This document shows, one piece after another, positions 27,252-36,042 of a stretch of 64,000 nt of DNA. The position numbers were made by a program, and so were the translations under genes. The notes beneath the pieces are model-generated. The model was not told the DNA's origin. It ran no database searches and was given only the letters and a program-made list of their open reading frames with translations. Origin of the DNA: Anatilimnocola floriformis (GTDB taxonomy: Bacteria; Planctomycetota; Planctomycetia; Pirellulales; Pirellulaceae); NCBI RefSeq assembly GCF_024256385.1, contig NZ_JAMLFW010000002.1, positions 682,001 through 746,000 of the forward strand. The letters run 5' to 3'. Every line of letters starts with the position of its first letter. Within the stretch, counting starts at the first letter, position 1.

Positions 27252-28001
27252 CTACAGCAAGCTCTCGAGCAACAGCCGCAGTTTGCGCAATTCACCGGCG
27301 TGGTCGACCCCTTCGGTCTCGCTGATGTAAACGCTGAGGGCGCGGTTGTACTTCACCTTTTGCAGCTGCGAAATCAGCTTGCCGTATTCCACATCGCCCT
27401 GCCCGACGCGAACCTGAAAGCCATTTTTGTTGGTGTCGCGCAGCTGCGTGCTGAACGTGTACTTCATCAGCTTGTCGATGGCGCGGCCCTGGGCATTGCC
27501 ATAGATGTAAACGCTCGGGTCGAGCGTCAGGCCGAGCCCCTTCACGTTGTCGCAGAGGACGGTGACGGTATCCATGTCTTCGCTCAGTCGGCCGATCTGG
27601 CTCTTGAGCGCAACGCGTACGCCTTGCAGCGTGGCGATGTCGACCAGCTTGCGAAGGTGATCGACCTCTTCGTTGAACGGCGTGCCGACCTCAGCCGACG
27701 GAATTGTGAGCGTAACCACCTTCACCGCTTTGGCCAGGCGGCAGAGGGCGAGAAATTGTTCGTAGTGCGCTTCACCGGTGGCGGTGATGCGGGTGTCGAA
27801 GGCGACGACGTCGAGCCGGTGCGTGTTGCGACAGGTATCGATCGCCTGGTCGAGATTGGCCAGCACGTACGAAGGCTTGAACTGGTCACGATCTTCGAAC
27901 ATCGCGATCTCAACCGCGGTGTACTCGAGGTCGCCGAGGCGATCGAGGGCGCCGCGAAAAGACAAATCGGGAAAGCAATCGGTAGAGGCCGAGACAAACA
28001 C
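27252..28001 (-). CDS. Sugar phosphate isomerase/epimerase-like TIM-barrel protein
   Basis: A 249-residue protein whose strand order fits the xylose-isomerase-like/AP-endonuclease 2 fold: FVSASTDCFPDLSFRGALDR at the start, YTAVEIAM for the second strand, VKVVTLTIPSAE, then GLGLTLDPSVYIYG, and LSVYISETEG near the end. The start is GTG 28001, with CAGGAG ten bases upstream. The usual metal-binding Glu/His set is only partly visible, so the substrate and even activity are uncertain. It converges on the ACT gene. Confidence 0.75.
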   Translation of the reverse strand: MFVSASTDCFPDLSFRGALDRLGDLEYTAVEIAMFEDRDQFKPSYVLANLDQAIDTCRNTHRLDVVAFDTRITATGEAHYEQFLALCRLAKAVKVVTLTIPSAEVGTPFNEEVDHLRKLVDIATLQGVRVALKSQIGRLSEDMDTVTVLCDNVKGLGLTLDPSVYIYGNAQGRAIDKLMKYTFSTQLRDTNKNGFQVRVGQGDVEYGKLISQLQKVKYNRALSVYISETEGVDHAGELRKLRLLLESLL

Positions 28002-28171
28002 CTTAACACGCTCCTGACTGAGAACCGTCCGTGACGGAGCCGCCCGCCCGCGCTAGCAAAATCGCGAGCCGACTCCTGCCGCCGTAGCTTAGCTGTTTTG
28101 CCTACAAACGAGCAACACCATGTGCCGCAGTGCTAGCGGCGCGGCACGTCAGTTCCCGCCAATCCGTCCAC

Positions 28172-28912
28172 TCAGGGCATTGGCCGATCGCTGGGGCGTG
28201 GGTCACCAAAATCTCCCGCGGCGATCTTGCGCCAAGCCCTGTCAATTCTCTCGATGTTCGTCCGAAAGGGCAGGTCGCGGTTGATCTCGTAGGCAAGCAA
28301 GGGCTCCGCGAGATTTGCGCGGCGATGATGTTTGTTGCCCAAGCAGTTCTCGATAATCCCGGCAGCGAGCTTGATCTCCAGGTCAGATACTTTATCGGGC
28401 GGCGTCTCGCGGTAATGTCCCAGCAGCGCGCTGATTGCAGGCCGGCTCCACAGGGCACGGCAGTAGGGATACTCTTGCCACGGATTATCGCTCATGGCGA
28501 TCGGACAGGCCGAATATGTTGAGACGTTCCTGACCAGCATCGTGATTTCCTCGTCTTCTGGCGACATCTTGCTCAGCACGGCGAGGGAAATCTGCTGCTT
28601 GTTATTCATGCTCGAAACAATCGGCGCAGCGGCTGTTTTCACGAGTTGGGACTTCCAATCTTCCAATACGGAAATCATGGCGTCGCCAGCAGACGTACGC
28701 GCCAGATTGACCGACTTGTCGGGAGCATCCTCCTGAGAAATCCTTTCCATCAATTTTGCGATCGCAATCTTGGCGTCTCTGGCCAGCTCAGCCGCCGTGG
28801 GTTCGGCCACAGATTGGGACTGTGCGAGCAGCGAGGAAATCCCCGCCGCGCAGATCAGAACCACCGCCAGACCAACGATCGCAGCCACACTTGGTCGCAA
28901 ATTTATCTTCAT
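28172..28912 (-). CDS. Exported or membrane-anchored protein of unknown function
   Basis: A 246-residue protein. ATG 28912 is preferred because GGAGG lies seven bases upstream; the TTG three bases earlier is less likely. Residues 8-31 form a hydrophobic segment (VAAIVGLAVVLICAAGISSL) that is a signal anchor or signal peptide. The rest is helical with several Cys (STYSACPIAM, YCRALW, IIENCLGNKHH). I do not recognise the family. The gene is followed by a non-coding gap of 170 bases. Confidence 0.65.
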   Translation of the reverse strand: MKINLRPSVAAIVGLAVVLICAAGISSLLAQSQSVAEPTAAELARDAKIAIAKLMERISQEDAPDKSVNLARTSAGDAMISVLEDWKSQLVKTAAAPIVSSMNNKQQISLAVLSKMSPEDEEITMLVRNVSTYSACPIAMSDNPWQEYPYCRALWSRPAISALLGHYRETPPDKVSDLEIKLAAGIIENCLGNKHHRRANLAEPLLAYEINRDLPFRTNIERIDRAWRKIAAGDFGDPRPSDRPMP

Positions 28913-28976
28913 CAAACAACCTCCGTGCCGTTGCGCCGCGGGCGCTCCATACTCATCCGCAGGGCAATCCTAGCCA

Positions 28977-29222
28977 CTATTCTTTGTCATCATCCAGATC
29001 AGTTTCTTCTTCATCCCAACGGACTCGTCGTGGCGGCGGCGACTGCGGCATATAGCGGGCGACGTTCATCAGCACGATGCCGGTGCCACCCAGGATCATC
29101 GCCGACCAGCGCGTGCCGGTGAGGTCAATCCCCCAAATTTTGTTCAGCGCCACGTCGGCGATTCCCAGCAACATCAGGATGATGCCGAGGACATAAAGGA
29201 AGCGGGCGGTTTGACTGGACAT
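28977..29222 (-). CDS. Small membrane protein with two helices
   Basis: An 81-residue protein with two membrane segments (FLYVLGIILMLLGIADVAL and WSAMILGGTGIVLMNVARYM) and an acidic C-terminal tail (WDEEETDLDDDKE). The start at ATG 29222 gives a short basic-polar N-terminus. Such small proteins are common in planctomycetes; the role is unknown. It shares its strand with the upstream exported protein at 28172. Confidence 0.65.
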   Translation of the reverse strand: MSSQTARFLYVLGIILMLLGIADVALNKIWGIDLTGTRWSAMILGGTGIVLMNVARYMPQSPPPRRVRWDEEETDLDDDKE

Positions 29223-29297
29223 GAAAATTCGGCGGAGAGGTAATGGCGAGTGACGGGGCTCTTATCATATCCTCATTGTCATCGAGATTCACACGCC

Positions 29298-29579
29298 ATG
29301 GCCGAACGCCTCACTACGAAGATCCGTCGCTACTGCGAAACCAACGGCATTGAAATCCCCATCGGGTTCGGCCGGAACTCCGCTAGCCGATATGCGATTG
29401 TGGAGTTGTCGAACCCGCCCAAGCTCATCGCGCGCACTTGGTTCAAACAGGCCGATGTGACCTACTACCTCGAAAACCTGGCCGACAGTACGCCGCGGCG
29501 GATTCTCGATTTTCGAGAGCTGGATGAGTTGTCGTTCGACGGCCAGCGATTGGAACGCCTCGGCAAGTTTGCAGTTTGA
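29298..29579 (+). CDS. Small conserved-looking hypothetical protein
   Basis: A 93-residue protein started at ATG 29298 (MAERLTTKIRRYCETNG); an in-frame GTG/ATG region upstream would add 16 residues of poor quality. The product mixes helix and strand (YAIVELSNPPKLIARTWFK, RRILDFRELDEL) and looks like a soluble domain. An overlapping minus-strand frame of equal size is its shadow. No family is recognised. Confidence 0.5.
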   Translation: MAERLTTKIRRYCETNGIEIPIGFGRNSASRYAIVELSNPPKLIARTWFKQADVTYYLENLADSTPRRILDFRELDELSFDGQRLERLGKFAV

Positions 29580-29649
29580 GCGGTTGACGAGTCGCATGAT
29601 ACGATAGGCGTCCCGCATTCACCTCCCACCAACTGCCTAGGCTTTTTGC

Positions 29650-32600
29650 ATGTTGTCACGCTTTCCTCTCGCCACTACCGTCTGGAGTGTGATCGTTCTG
29701 CTCGAGGCCACAGCAGGCGCTCGGGCACAATCGGTTGAGAATCAAACACCGGAGAAACAGACTCTCGAAAAGCAACTGCTTGCCGAAACGCATCCAGTGC
29801 TGGCTGCCGACGCCCGGAAGCTGGGCGATCCGGTTCGTGGCGCAGCGATTTTTTATGCTCGGGCGCTGGCCTGTGCGACTTGCCACAGCGTGGGCGATCG
29901 GGCCGGAGCGATCGGCCCCGACTTGGCTCGGCTCGATAAGAAGACAACCGATGCTGCTCTCGTGGAGTCGCTGCTGGAACCGTCAAAGGTCATTGCGCCG
30001 CTGTATGCGACGGTCGTTTTGGAAATGAACGATGGGCGGATCATCACAGGGCTGCCGGTCGAAGAATATGGCGAGCGGCTGGTGCTCCGCGATCCGGCTC
30101 AACTGGAAAAACTGATTACGCTCCGGAAGGCCGATATCGCCGATCGAAAGAAGACCGAGCAATCGATCATGCCGGCCGGGCAAGTCAATCAACTCGCCAA
30201 TCGGCAGCAGTTCCTCGACCTCGTGCGGTATCTCATCGAACTGCGCGACGGCGGCGCGCAGCGCGCTCGCGAATTGCAGCCGCCGAATTCGCTCGATGTG
30301 CCCGAGCGGCCGTTGCCGTGGCAACCTGTGGTGCAGCGCGGCGAAGTGGAAGTCGACGGCGACTCGAAATATCCGCATGCCGTGGCCCTTGGTTTCGACG
30401 GCGGCACGGTGCTCTTCGATGCCAATCGCCTGGGCATAGTGGCGTGGTGGAGCGACGGCTTCGTCAAACCACGGCCGCAAAACTACTTCGGCCTGTGGTG
30501 GAATCGCGAAGGGAATCTGCTGGAACAACAGAAGCTCGCGACGCCAGAATTGAGCTTTCAATTGACCGAACAAGGTGAGTGGCAATCGTTCGAGCCGGCC
30601 GCCACAAGCGATCCCAACACAGGCACGCGGTTCGACGGTTATCAAATCGGCAAGTCGGCCGTGCGTCTGCATTACCGCGTCCGCGTCGGCCAGCAACGAA
30701 TCACGGTGACGGAAGATGTGCGGGCAGAACTTCGTCCTCAATGGCATTGCTACGTGCGCGAACTCCGCTTCACGGGTTTGCCGGCAGGTGCACGAGCTGG
30801 GCTCACGTTGTCAGGCAAAACAACGTGTTCAACCAATGCTGTCTCAATAACTGAACTGGAAGCGAAAACGTTGGAACAGCGTTTCGTTTCTGCGGCGGCA
30901 GCGGATGACAGACCAGTAGTGCTGCGCGTCGACCAATGCATGTATCGCGGCACGAATCCCGCGCCAACGGTACTCGATCGCGCTCGGCTGTTGAAAGCGC
31001 CGGTACTCGACGACAAGTTCGATCGACCCGTGACGCCGCCGAAGCCGTTGCCCGAGTTGGCTGCGAACGAGCCTGCCCCGCCGCCCGTTTCATTGCGGTC
31101 CGGCGTGACTCCCAAAGAAAACGTCGATGAGTTTCCTGCCGCGACGGCGAGGTTCCTGCGCTTTGTCGTGACGCGCACCAACGACGGCTCGGCGCCGGGT
31201 GTCGATGAACTCGAAATCTACGGCCCCGATTCCAAGGACAACTTGAGCCTGACTGGCAAGGCAACGGCATCGAGTGTGATCTCGGGACACGCGATTCACC
31301 AAATCCCGCACCTCAACGACGGCAAGCTAGGCAACAACCACAGCTGGATCAGCGCCGAGAACGGCGGCGGTTGGGCGCAAATCGAATTCGAACAGCCGAC
31401 GAAAATGAACCGCATCGTGTGGGCTCGCGATCGCACGGGCGTTTGCCGAGATCGGCTCGCCGTGGCGTATCGCATCGAAGTCTCCGACGACGGTAAAACG
31501 TGGAAGAAGGTCGGCGATGAAGCAGGACGCGCCGCGCCGGAAAATCTGGTCGGAGCAGTGCGCCGCGATGCAGCGCCGGGGTACGTGCTCGAATCAATTC
31601 CCACGCCGTTCTCGAGTTGCCGGCCGTCGGATGTCGCGTTTCGTGATGACGGCGTGATGTTTGTCACCGCGATGACGGAAGGTCAGATCTGGGCGTCGCG
31701 CATTCCGCCGCCCGGCCAACCGGAGCGCGTGAAGTGGCAGCTCTATGCGACCGGCCTGTATCATCCCCTCGGCCTGGCCATTGTCGACGGCCGGCTGTAC
31801 GTCGCGCAGAAAACGGAAATCACCGAGATCATCGACAGCGATGGCGACCTCCGCGCCGATCACTATCGTACGGCGGCGACCGGCTGGGGATTGTCGACGG
31901 GCTGGCACGAGTACTGCTTCGGCCTGGCCGTCGATCCGCAGAAGAATCTCTGGTTCGCGCTCAACACGGGTTACTTCTGGACGAACCCGGGCTACGTGAA
32001 TCCGGGGCGTTGGCGCGGCTCGATTCTGCGTGTCGCTCACGGCAGCGAGAAACTCGAAGAGATGGCGAAGGGCTGTCGCGTGCCGAACGGCATCGCGCGC
32101 GGGCCGGAAGGAAACATCTTCTATACCGACAATCAAGGCGACTGGATTCAAGCCTGCAAGCTCGCGCACATCGTGCCGAACCGTTTCTATGGCCATCCGG
32201 AAACCAAGGCCGATGCGCTGCCGCAGGGAACTTATCCCGACGGCAGGAGCGCGATCTGGTTGCCGTATGAGCGCTCGCGCAGCACTTCCGGTCCCGTGCA
32301 TGATGCCACGCAAGGCCGCTTTGGCCCGTACGCCGATCAAATGTTCGTCGGCGACGTCGGCTACGGCGCGAACGCGGGGGTCATGCGGATCGCGCTCGAA
32401 AAAGTGAAGGGCGAATATCAGGGCGCTTGCTTCCGCTTCATCGACGGTCAGCCGTCGGGCTGTGAGCGGATGAAGTTCGGCCCCGACGATCAGCTGTACA
32501 TGGCTTCGCTTTCAACGGGCCTGACGCGCTTGAAGTACGAAGGCAAAACGCCGGCGGCGCTGCAAGCAATTCACATTCGGCCGCGCGGCGTGGGCTTTAC

Positions 32601-32901
32601 GGTGAAGCTCACCCAGCCGCTTGCCGAAGATGCGAACCTCGCGCCCGAGCGCTTCAAAGTTCGTCGTTACCATTATCTCTACACCGGCAACTACGGCTCG
32701 CCCAATGCGGACGAAACCAACGTGCCGGTGGAGAAAGTCGAACTCAACGCCGAACGAACCGAGCTCACGCTGACGCTCCCTGTCGAGACCTACCCGATCG
32801 GCATGGTCTACGCGTTTCAGTTCGGCGAGCTGAAGTTCGCCAGTGGCGACCGCCTCGCGCAAAACGAGGCGTGGTATACGGTGCAGCAGATTCCGGAGTA
32901 G
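29650..32901 (+). CDS. Exported cytochrome c / discoidin / beta-propeller protein (PVC type)
   Basis: A 1083-residue multidomain protein with a signal peptide (about 1-27). A cytochrome c domain carries the haem site Cys75-Ala-Thr-Cys78-His79 and runs to about residue 200. A beta-rich domain of DUF6797 type follows (YPHAVALGFDGGTVLF). Residues about 490-640 form an F5/8 type C (discoidin-like) domain (ATARFLRFVVTRTNDGSAPG, GGGWAQIEFEQPTKMNRIVW). Residues about 650-960 form a glucose/sorbosone dehydrogenase-like propeller (VAFRDDGVMFVTAM, CFGLAVDPQKNLWFALNTGY). It probably oxidises a sugar or polysaccharide part in the periplasm and passes electrons to the haem. The C-terminal 100 residues are beta-rich. 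Confidence 0.85.
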   Translation: MLSRFPLATTVWSVIVLLEATAGARAQSVENQTPEKQTLEKQLLAETHPVLAADARKLGDPVRGAAIFYARALACATCHSVGDRAGAIGPDLARLDKKTTDAALVESLLEPSKVIAPLYATVVLEMNDGRIITGLPVEEYGERLVLRDPAQLEKLITLRKADIADRKKTEQSIMPAGQVNQLANRQQFLDLVRYLIELRDGGAQRARELQPPNSLDVPERPLPWQPVVQRGEVEVDGDSKYPHAVALGFDGGTVLFDANRLGIVAWWSDGFVKPRPQNYFGLWWNREGNLLEQQKLATPELSFQLTEQGEWQSFEPAATSDPNTGTRFDGYQIGKSAVRLHYRVRVGQQRITVTEDVRAELRPQWHCYVRELRFTGLPAGARAGLTLSGKTTCSTNAVSITELEAKTLEQRFVSAAAADDRPVVLRVDQCMYRGTNPAPTVLDRARLLKAPVLDDKFDRPVTPPKPLPELAANEPAPPPVSLRSGVTPKENVDEFPAATARFLRFVVTRTNDGSAPGVDELEIYGPDSKDNLSLTGKATASSVISGHAIHQIPHLNDGKLGNNHSWISAENGGGWAQIEFEQPTKMNRIVWARDRTGVCRDRLAVAYRIEVSDDGKTWKKVGDEAGRAAPENLVGAVRRDAAPGYVLESIPTPFSSCRPSDVAFRDDGVMFVTAMTEGQIWASRIPPPGQPERVKWQLYATGLYHPLGLAIVDGRLYVAQKTEITEIIDSDGDLRADHYRTAATGWGLSTGWHEYCFGLAVDPQKNLWFALNTGYFWTNPGYVNPGRWRGSILRVAHGSEKLEEMAKGCRVPNGIARGPEGNIFYTDNQGDWIQACKLAHIVPNRFYGHPETKADALPQGTYPDGRSAIWLPYERSRSTSGPVHDATQGRFGPYADQMFVGDVGYGANAGVMRIALEKVKGEYQGACFRFIDGQPSGCERMKFGPDDQLYMASLSTGLTRLKYEGKTPAALQAIHIRPRGVGFTVKLTQPLAEDANLAPERFKVRRYHYLYTGNYGSPNADETNVPVEKVELNAERTELTLTLPVETYPIGMVYAFQFGELKFASGDRLAQNEAWYTVQQIPE

Positions 32902-32917
32902 TGCCTTTTTTGTCTTG

Positions 32918-33088
32918 CTCCCCTCGCCCCGCTTCGGGGAGAGGGGCTGGGGGTGAGGGGCGAACTGAAGTGAGATTTTGCCTTTGAGCCTGCGCTGCAC
33001 AAGGCCAAGCAACTTCACCAGAAAATTAAGTTCAAACTCGCTTCACCCCTCACCCCCGCCCCCTCTCCCCGAGGCGGGGCGAGGGGAG
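32918..33088. repeat. Two inverted copies of a CCCTCACCC/GGGGAGAGGGG intergenic repeat
   Basis: Copy A (32918-32963) reads CTCCCCTCGCCCCGCTTCGG then GGAGAGGGGCTGGGGGTGAG. Copy B (33041-33088) is its near reverse complement. Each copy is itself a hairpin (CCCCTCGCCCCG pairs with CGGGGAGAGGGG loosely). A third copy lies at 55433-55480. They sit between the ends of convergent genes (propeller protein and pckA), so the pair could form a long stem and end transcription both ways. Confidence 0.85.
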
Positions 33089-33111
33089 AAAAATAATCGC
33101 ACAGACTAGCC

Positions 33112-34743
33112 TTACAACCGCGGCCCGGCAGCGCACACGTCAGGCGAGACATCGGCTGCGTACTTCTTAAAGTTCTCGGTGAAGAGGCCGACGAGCTTCT
33201 TCGCCGTGGCATCGTAGGCAGCGGGATCGGCCCAGGTGTTGCGCGGCTGAAGAATTTCCGTCGGCACATTTGGGCAGGAAGTCGGCACGGCGATGCCGAA
33301 GACGGGATCGATGATCGTCGGCACTTTGGCCAAGCTGCCGTTGTGAATGGCGTCGACGATGGCGCGGGTGATCTTTAGTTTCATCCGTGCGCCGGTGCCG
33401 AACGCGCCGCCGCTCCAACCGGTGTTGACCAGCCAGACGTTGGTTTGATGCTCGAGCATTTTTGCCGCGAGCAGATGCGCGTAGCGCGACGGATGCCAGA
33501 CCAAAAACGGCCCGCCGAAGCAGGGCGAAAACGTCGCCGTCGGTTCAGTCACGCCCATTTCCGTGCCGGCGACTTTTGCCGTGTAACCGCTGATGTAGTG
33601 ATACATGGCTTGGGCTGCCGTTAGTCGGCTGACCGGCGGCAACACGCCGTAGGCATCGCAGGTCAGAAAGATCGCATCGGTGGGATGACCCGCCACGCAC
33701 GGAATTTTCGCGTTCTGAATGAACTCGATCGGATAAGCGCCGCGCGTGTTCTCGGTGATGCTCGTATCGTGAAAATCGACGTGATGCGTCTTCGTGTCGA
33801 AGACGACATTCTCGAGCACGGCGCCGTAGCGGAGAGCTTGAAAAATTTCCGGCTCGCTTTGCGGCGTCAGATCGATGGCCTTCGCGTAGCAGCCACCTTC
33901 GATATTGAAGATGCCGTTGTTCGACCAGCAATGTTCGTCGTCACCGATCAGCAGGCGATTCGGATCGGCAGACAGCGTCGTCTTGCCCGTGCCGGACAAA
34001 CCAAACAGCAGCGACGAACGGCCCGTGGCCTTATCCGCCGTTGCCGAGCAATGCATCGAGAGCACCCCCTGCTTCGGCATGTAGTAGTTCATGAGCGTGA
34101 ACACGCCCTTCTTCATTTCACCAGCGTATTCGGTGCCGAGGATCACCATCTCTCGCCGCGCGAGGCAGAGGTCGACGCTGGTCTTCGAGGTCATTCCTGC
34201 GGTGTGGCGATTAGCGGGAAATTGCCCGGCGTTGTAGATGACTGCATCGGGTTCGCCGAAATTGGCCAGCTCTGCCGCCGTCGGACGAATCAGCATGATG
34301 TGCATGAAGAGCGCGTGATATGGCCGGCTGCAAACAACCCGGATCTTGATGCGCGTCTCAGGATCCCAACCGGCAAAGGCATCGACGACGTAGAGCTTTT
34401 TCCGCGTGTTGAGATAATCCTTGGCCCGTTCGAGATTGATGTTGAACGTGTCGTCGTCGATGGCGATGTTGATATTGCCCCACCACACATCGTTTTCGGA
34501 CGCCGGCTCGCGGACGATCCGTTTGTCCTTCGGCGAGCGGCCCGTTTTTTCGCCCGAGTAAGCGATGAGCGCGCCGCTGTCGGCCATGGCGCACTTGGGA
34601 TCTTCGCGAATCGCCAGCGTGTAGAGTTCGGCCGGCGCCAGGTTGCGGCGGATGTCTTCGACGGTGATGCCGAATTTTTTGAGATCAAAACCGCTGGGGG
34701 AATTCCCCGTCTCGACGACCGACACCACCGAATCCTGAGGCAT
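33112..34743 (-). CDS. pckA: Phosphoenolpyruvate carboxykinase (ATP)
   Basis: PckA turns oxaloacetate and ATP into phosphoenolpyruvate, ADP and CO2, the gluconeogenic step. ATG 34743 gives 543 residues, the normal length; AGGGA lies twelve bases upstream, and starts at 34767 or 34809 would add 8 or 22 residues. The kinase P-loop is GLSGTGKTTLS, the metal site LIGDDEHCW, and the ATP-type signature FSPCFGGPF/NTGWSGGAFGTG is present. The substrate Arg-Asn region PANRHT is intact. Confidence 0.97.
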   Translation of the reverse strand: MPQDSVVSVVETGNSPSGFDLKKFGITVEDIRRNLAPAELYTLAIREDPKCAMADSGALIAYSGEKTGRSPKDKRIVREPASENDVWWGNINIAIDDDTFNINLERAKDYLNTRKKLYVVDAFAGWDPETRIKIRVVCSRPYHALFMHIMLIRPTAAELANFGEPDAVIYNAGQFPANRHTAGMTSKTSVDLCLARREMVILGTEYAGEMKKGVFTLMNYYMPKQGVLSMHCSATADKATGRSSLLFGLSGTGKTTLSADPNRLLIGDDEHCWSNNGIFNIEGGCYAKAIDLTPQSEPEIFQALRYGAVLENVVFDTKTHHVDFHDTSITENTRGAYPIEFIQNAKIPCVAGHPTDAIFLTCDAYGVLPPVSRLTAAQAMYHYISGYTAKVAGTEMGVTEPTATFSPCFGGPFLVWHPSRYAHLLAAKMLEHQTNVWLVNTGWSGGAFGTGARMKLKITRAIVDAIHNGSLAKVPTIIDPVFGIAVPTSCPNVPTEILQPRNTWADPAAYDATAKKLVGLFTENFKKYAADVSPDVCAAGPRL

Positions 34744-34902
34744 GGAAGCAACGTCCCTGGGGCGCATGACAATGAAGCGAAGCGCGGAATCACCCGAATC
34801 CGCGCGCAAGCGCCCTGCGCGAAACGAACCTCCGCCTCAGGTGGTTCGCACGACGACGCGCGGTCATTTTCGCACGCGCGCGAGAAATCGGAAAGAGCGG
34901 GT

Positions 34903-35697
34903 TTACTTTCCGTTACGGACCAATGCGCAGAATTGATTGAAGTCAATCGTTTCGAACTTTTGATCAACCAGGTAGCCGCACGCCGTGTCGATGCGCTTGC
35001 GGTCTTCTTGCGATAGCTTCCACACCACCAGATGCTGCGTGCGAACTTCGCTTTTTCCAAACCGGGTTTCTTGAATGATGCGTTCGACTTCCGTCGGCAG
35101 CAAACCGTGCTTGGCAATTTCGGCATTCACTTCCAATCGAGCCCCGGCTGGCAAACCGCCGACGCGCAGCGAACTAAGGCGGGCCGAAAGATCGCTAAAG
35201 TAACGATAATCGTTGGCCGCGCCCGGAGTATGGGCCTGTTGTCCGGTCACGGTGTACTTCAGCGTGTTGCCGGTGAACACCAGCTTGGTGAAGTCGCTGT
35301 TGTTCTGTTTGAACTCGCTGCTCTTCACTTCAAACGCAGGCTGGGCCGCGGCAGCGAAGACAGGATTGCTGCCGGCCGCGGCAGCCGCTTGCATGCTGAT
35401 GGCGGCGTTGATTAGTTCCAGCGTTTCGACGACGGCTTTCTTTTTGTGCTCGACATTGAGCAGCGTCACCACTCCTCGCCGCGGCTCAAAGATGGTGATC
35501 TCTTGCGGCCCGGCCAATTGAAAGTCATAGACGTTGCCGCTCTGAAAGATTGTCAGGATTTCGGCAATCGGTTCTTTGCTGTTGCCGCGAAAGACTTCGG
35601 TATCGACCCGAAAATCCTCGCCGTGGGCAGACTGCCGCGCAGCAGTCAAACCAACGAACAGCAGTCCCACGATCAGCCACGCCAGATTGCGACGCAT
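34903..35697 (-). CDS. Exported protein of unknown function, planctomycete type
   Basis: ATG 35697 is chosen for an AAGGAT site upstream and a clean signal peptide ([20 protein letters not shown]); the frame runs on to 35874 without signal character. The 264-residue product has a beta-rich N-terminal half ([40 protein letters not shown]) and an Ala-rich middle ([20 protein letters not shown]). I recall similar exported planctomycete proteins but no named function. It is divergent from purA. Confidence 0.68.
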   Translation of the reverse strand: MRRNLAWLIVGLLFVGLTAARQSAHGEDFRVDTEVFRGNSKEPIAEILTIFQSGNVYDFQLAGPQEITIFEPRRGVVTLLNVEHKKKAVVETLELINAAISMQAAAAAGSNPVFAAAAQPAFEVKSSEFKQNNSDFTKLVFTGNTLKYTVTGQQAHTPGAANDYRYFSDLSARLSSLRVGGLPAGARLEVNAEIAKHGLLPTEVERIIQETRFGKSEVRTQHLVVWKLSQEDRKRIDTACGYLVDQKFETIDFNQFCALVRNGK

Positions 35698-35796
35698 GAC
35701 AGCATCCTTGCCAGAAAAGACAATCCACCCATTAGCGCGGGGAGAATAGAAAAAGGGAATCGGCGTGACCAGAGGAAAATGGGCGAAATTTGCACA

Positions 35797-35894
35797 AAGA
35801 GCCACGCACGCGGTAAGTGGAATCGCGGCGAATTCGCCAAATGCCGGCACCGTATGTATCCACCGCCGTGCCACTTACTGCGTGCGTGGCTCTT
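35797..35894. repeat. 24-bp inverted repeat between divergent genes
   Basis: Bases 35797-35820 (AAGAGCCACGCACGCGGTAA then GTGG) and 35871-35894 are reverse complements with one mismatch; the loop is 50 bases. A shorter palindrome GGCGAATTCGCC lies in the loop (35827-35838). The element sits between the divergent starts of the exported protein and purA and may be a mobile intergenic repeat or an operator. Confidence 0.88.
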
Positions 35895-36042
35895 GGCGGG
35901 CTATTTCGCCCCCTTCCTCCGCCTTGACCGCTCCAGCCTCGCCCGTCAGAGTAATATGTTTGCCATCAGCTTTCGGGGCCTCGAATCGGCCTGTCTGGAG
36001 GGTTGCTGGCCGGGTATTTCGCTTTTTGCAAAGGTGCCTCGC

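Noticed and set aside
33685-35016. 443-codon plus-strand frame opposite pckA
   Set aside because: It is antisense to a clear pckA gene, has no family resemblance and reflects codon bias.
35446-36042. Long upstream extension of the purA frame
   Set aside because: The extension crosses the divergent exported gene and an inverted repeat; the GTG at 36043 gives the normal PurA length and has a ribosome binding site.
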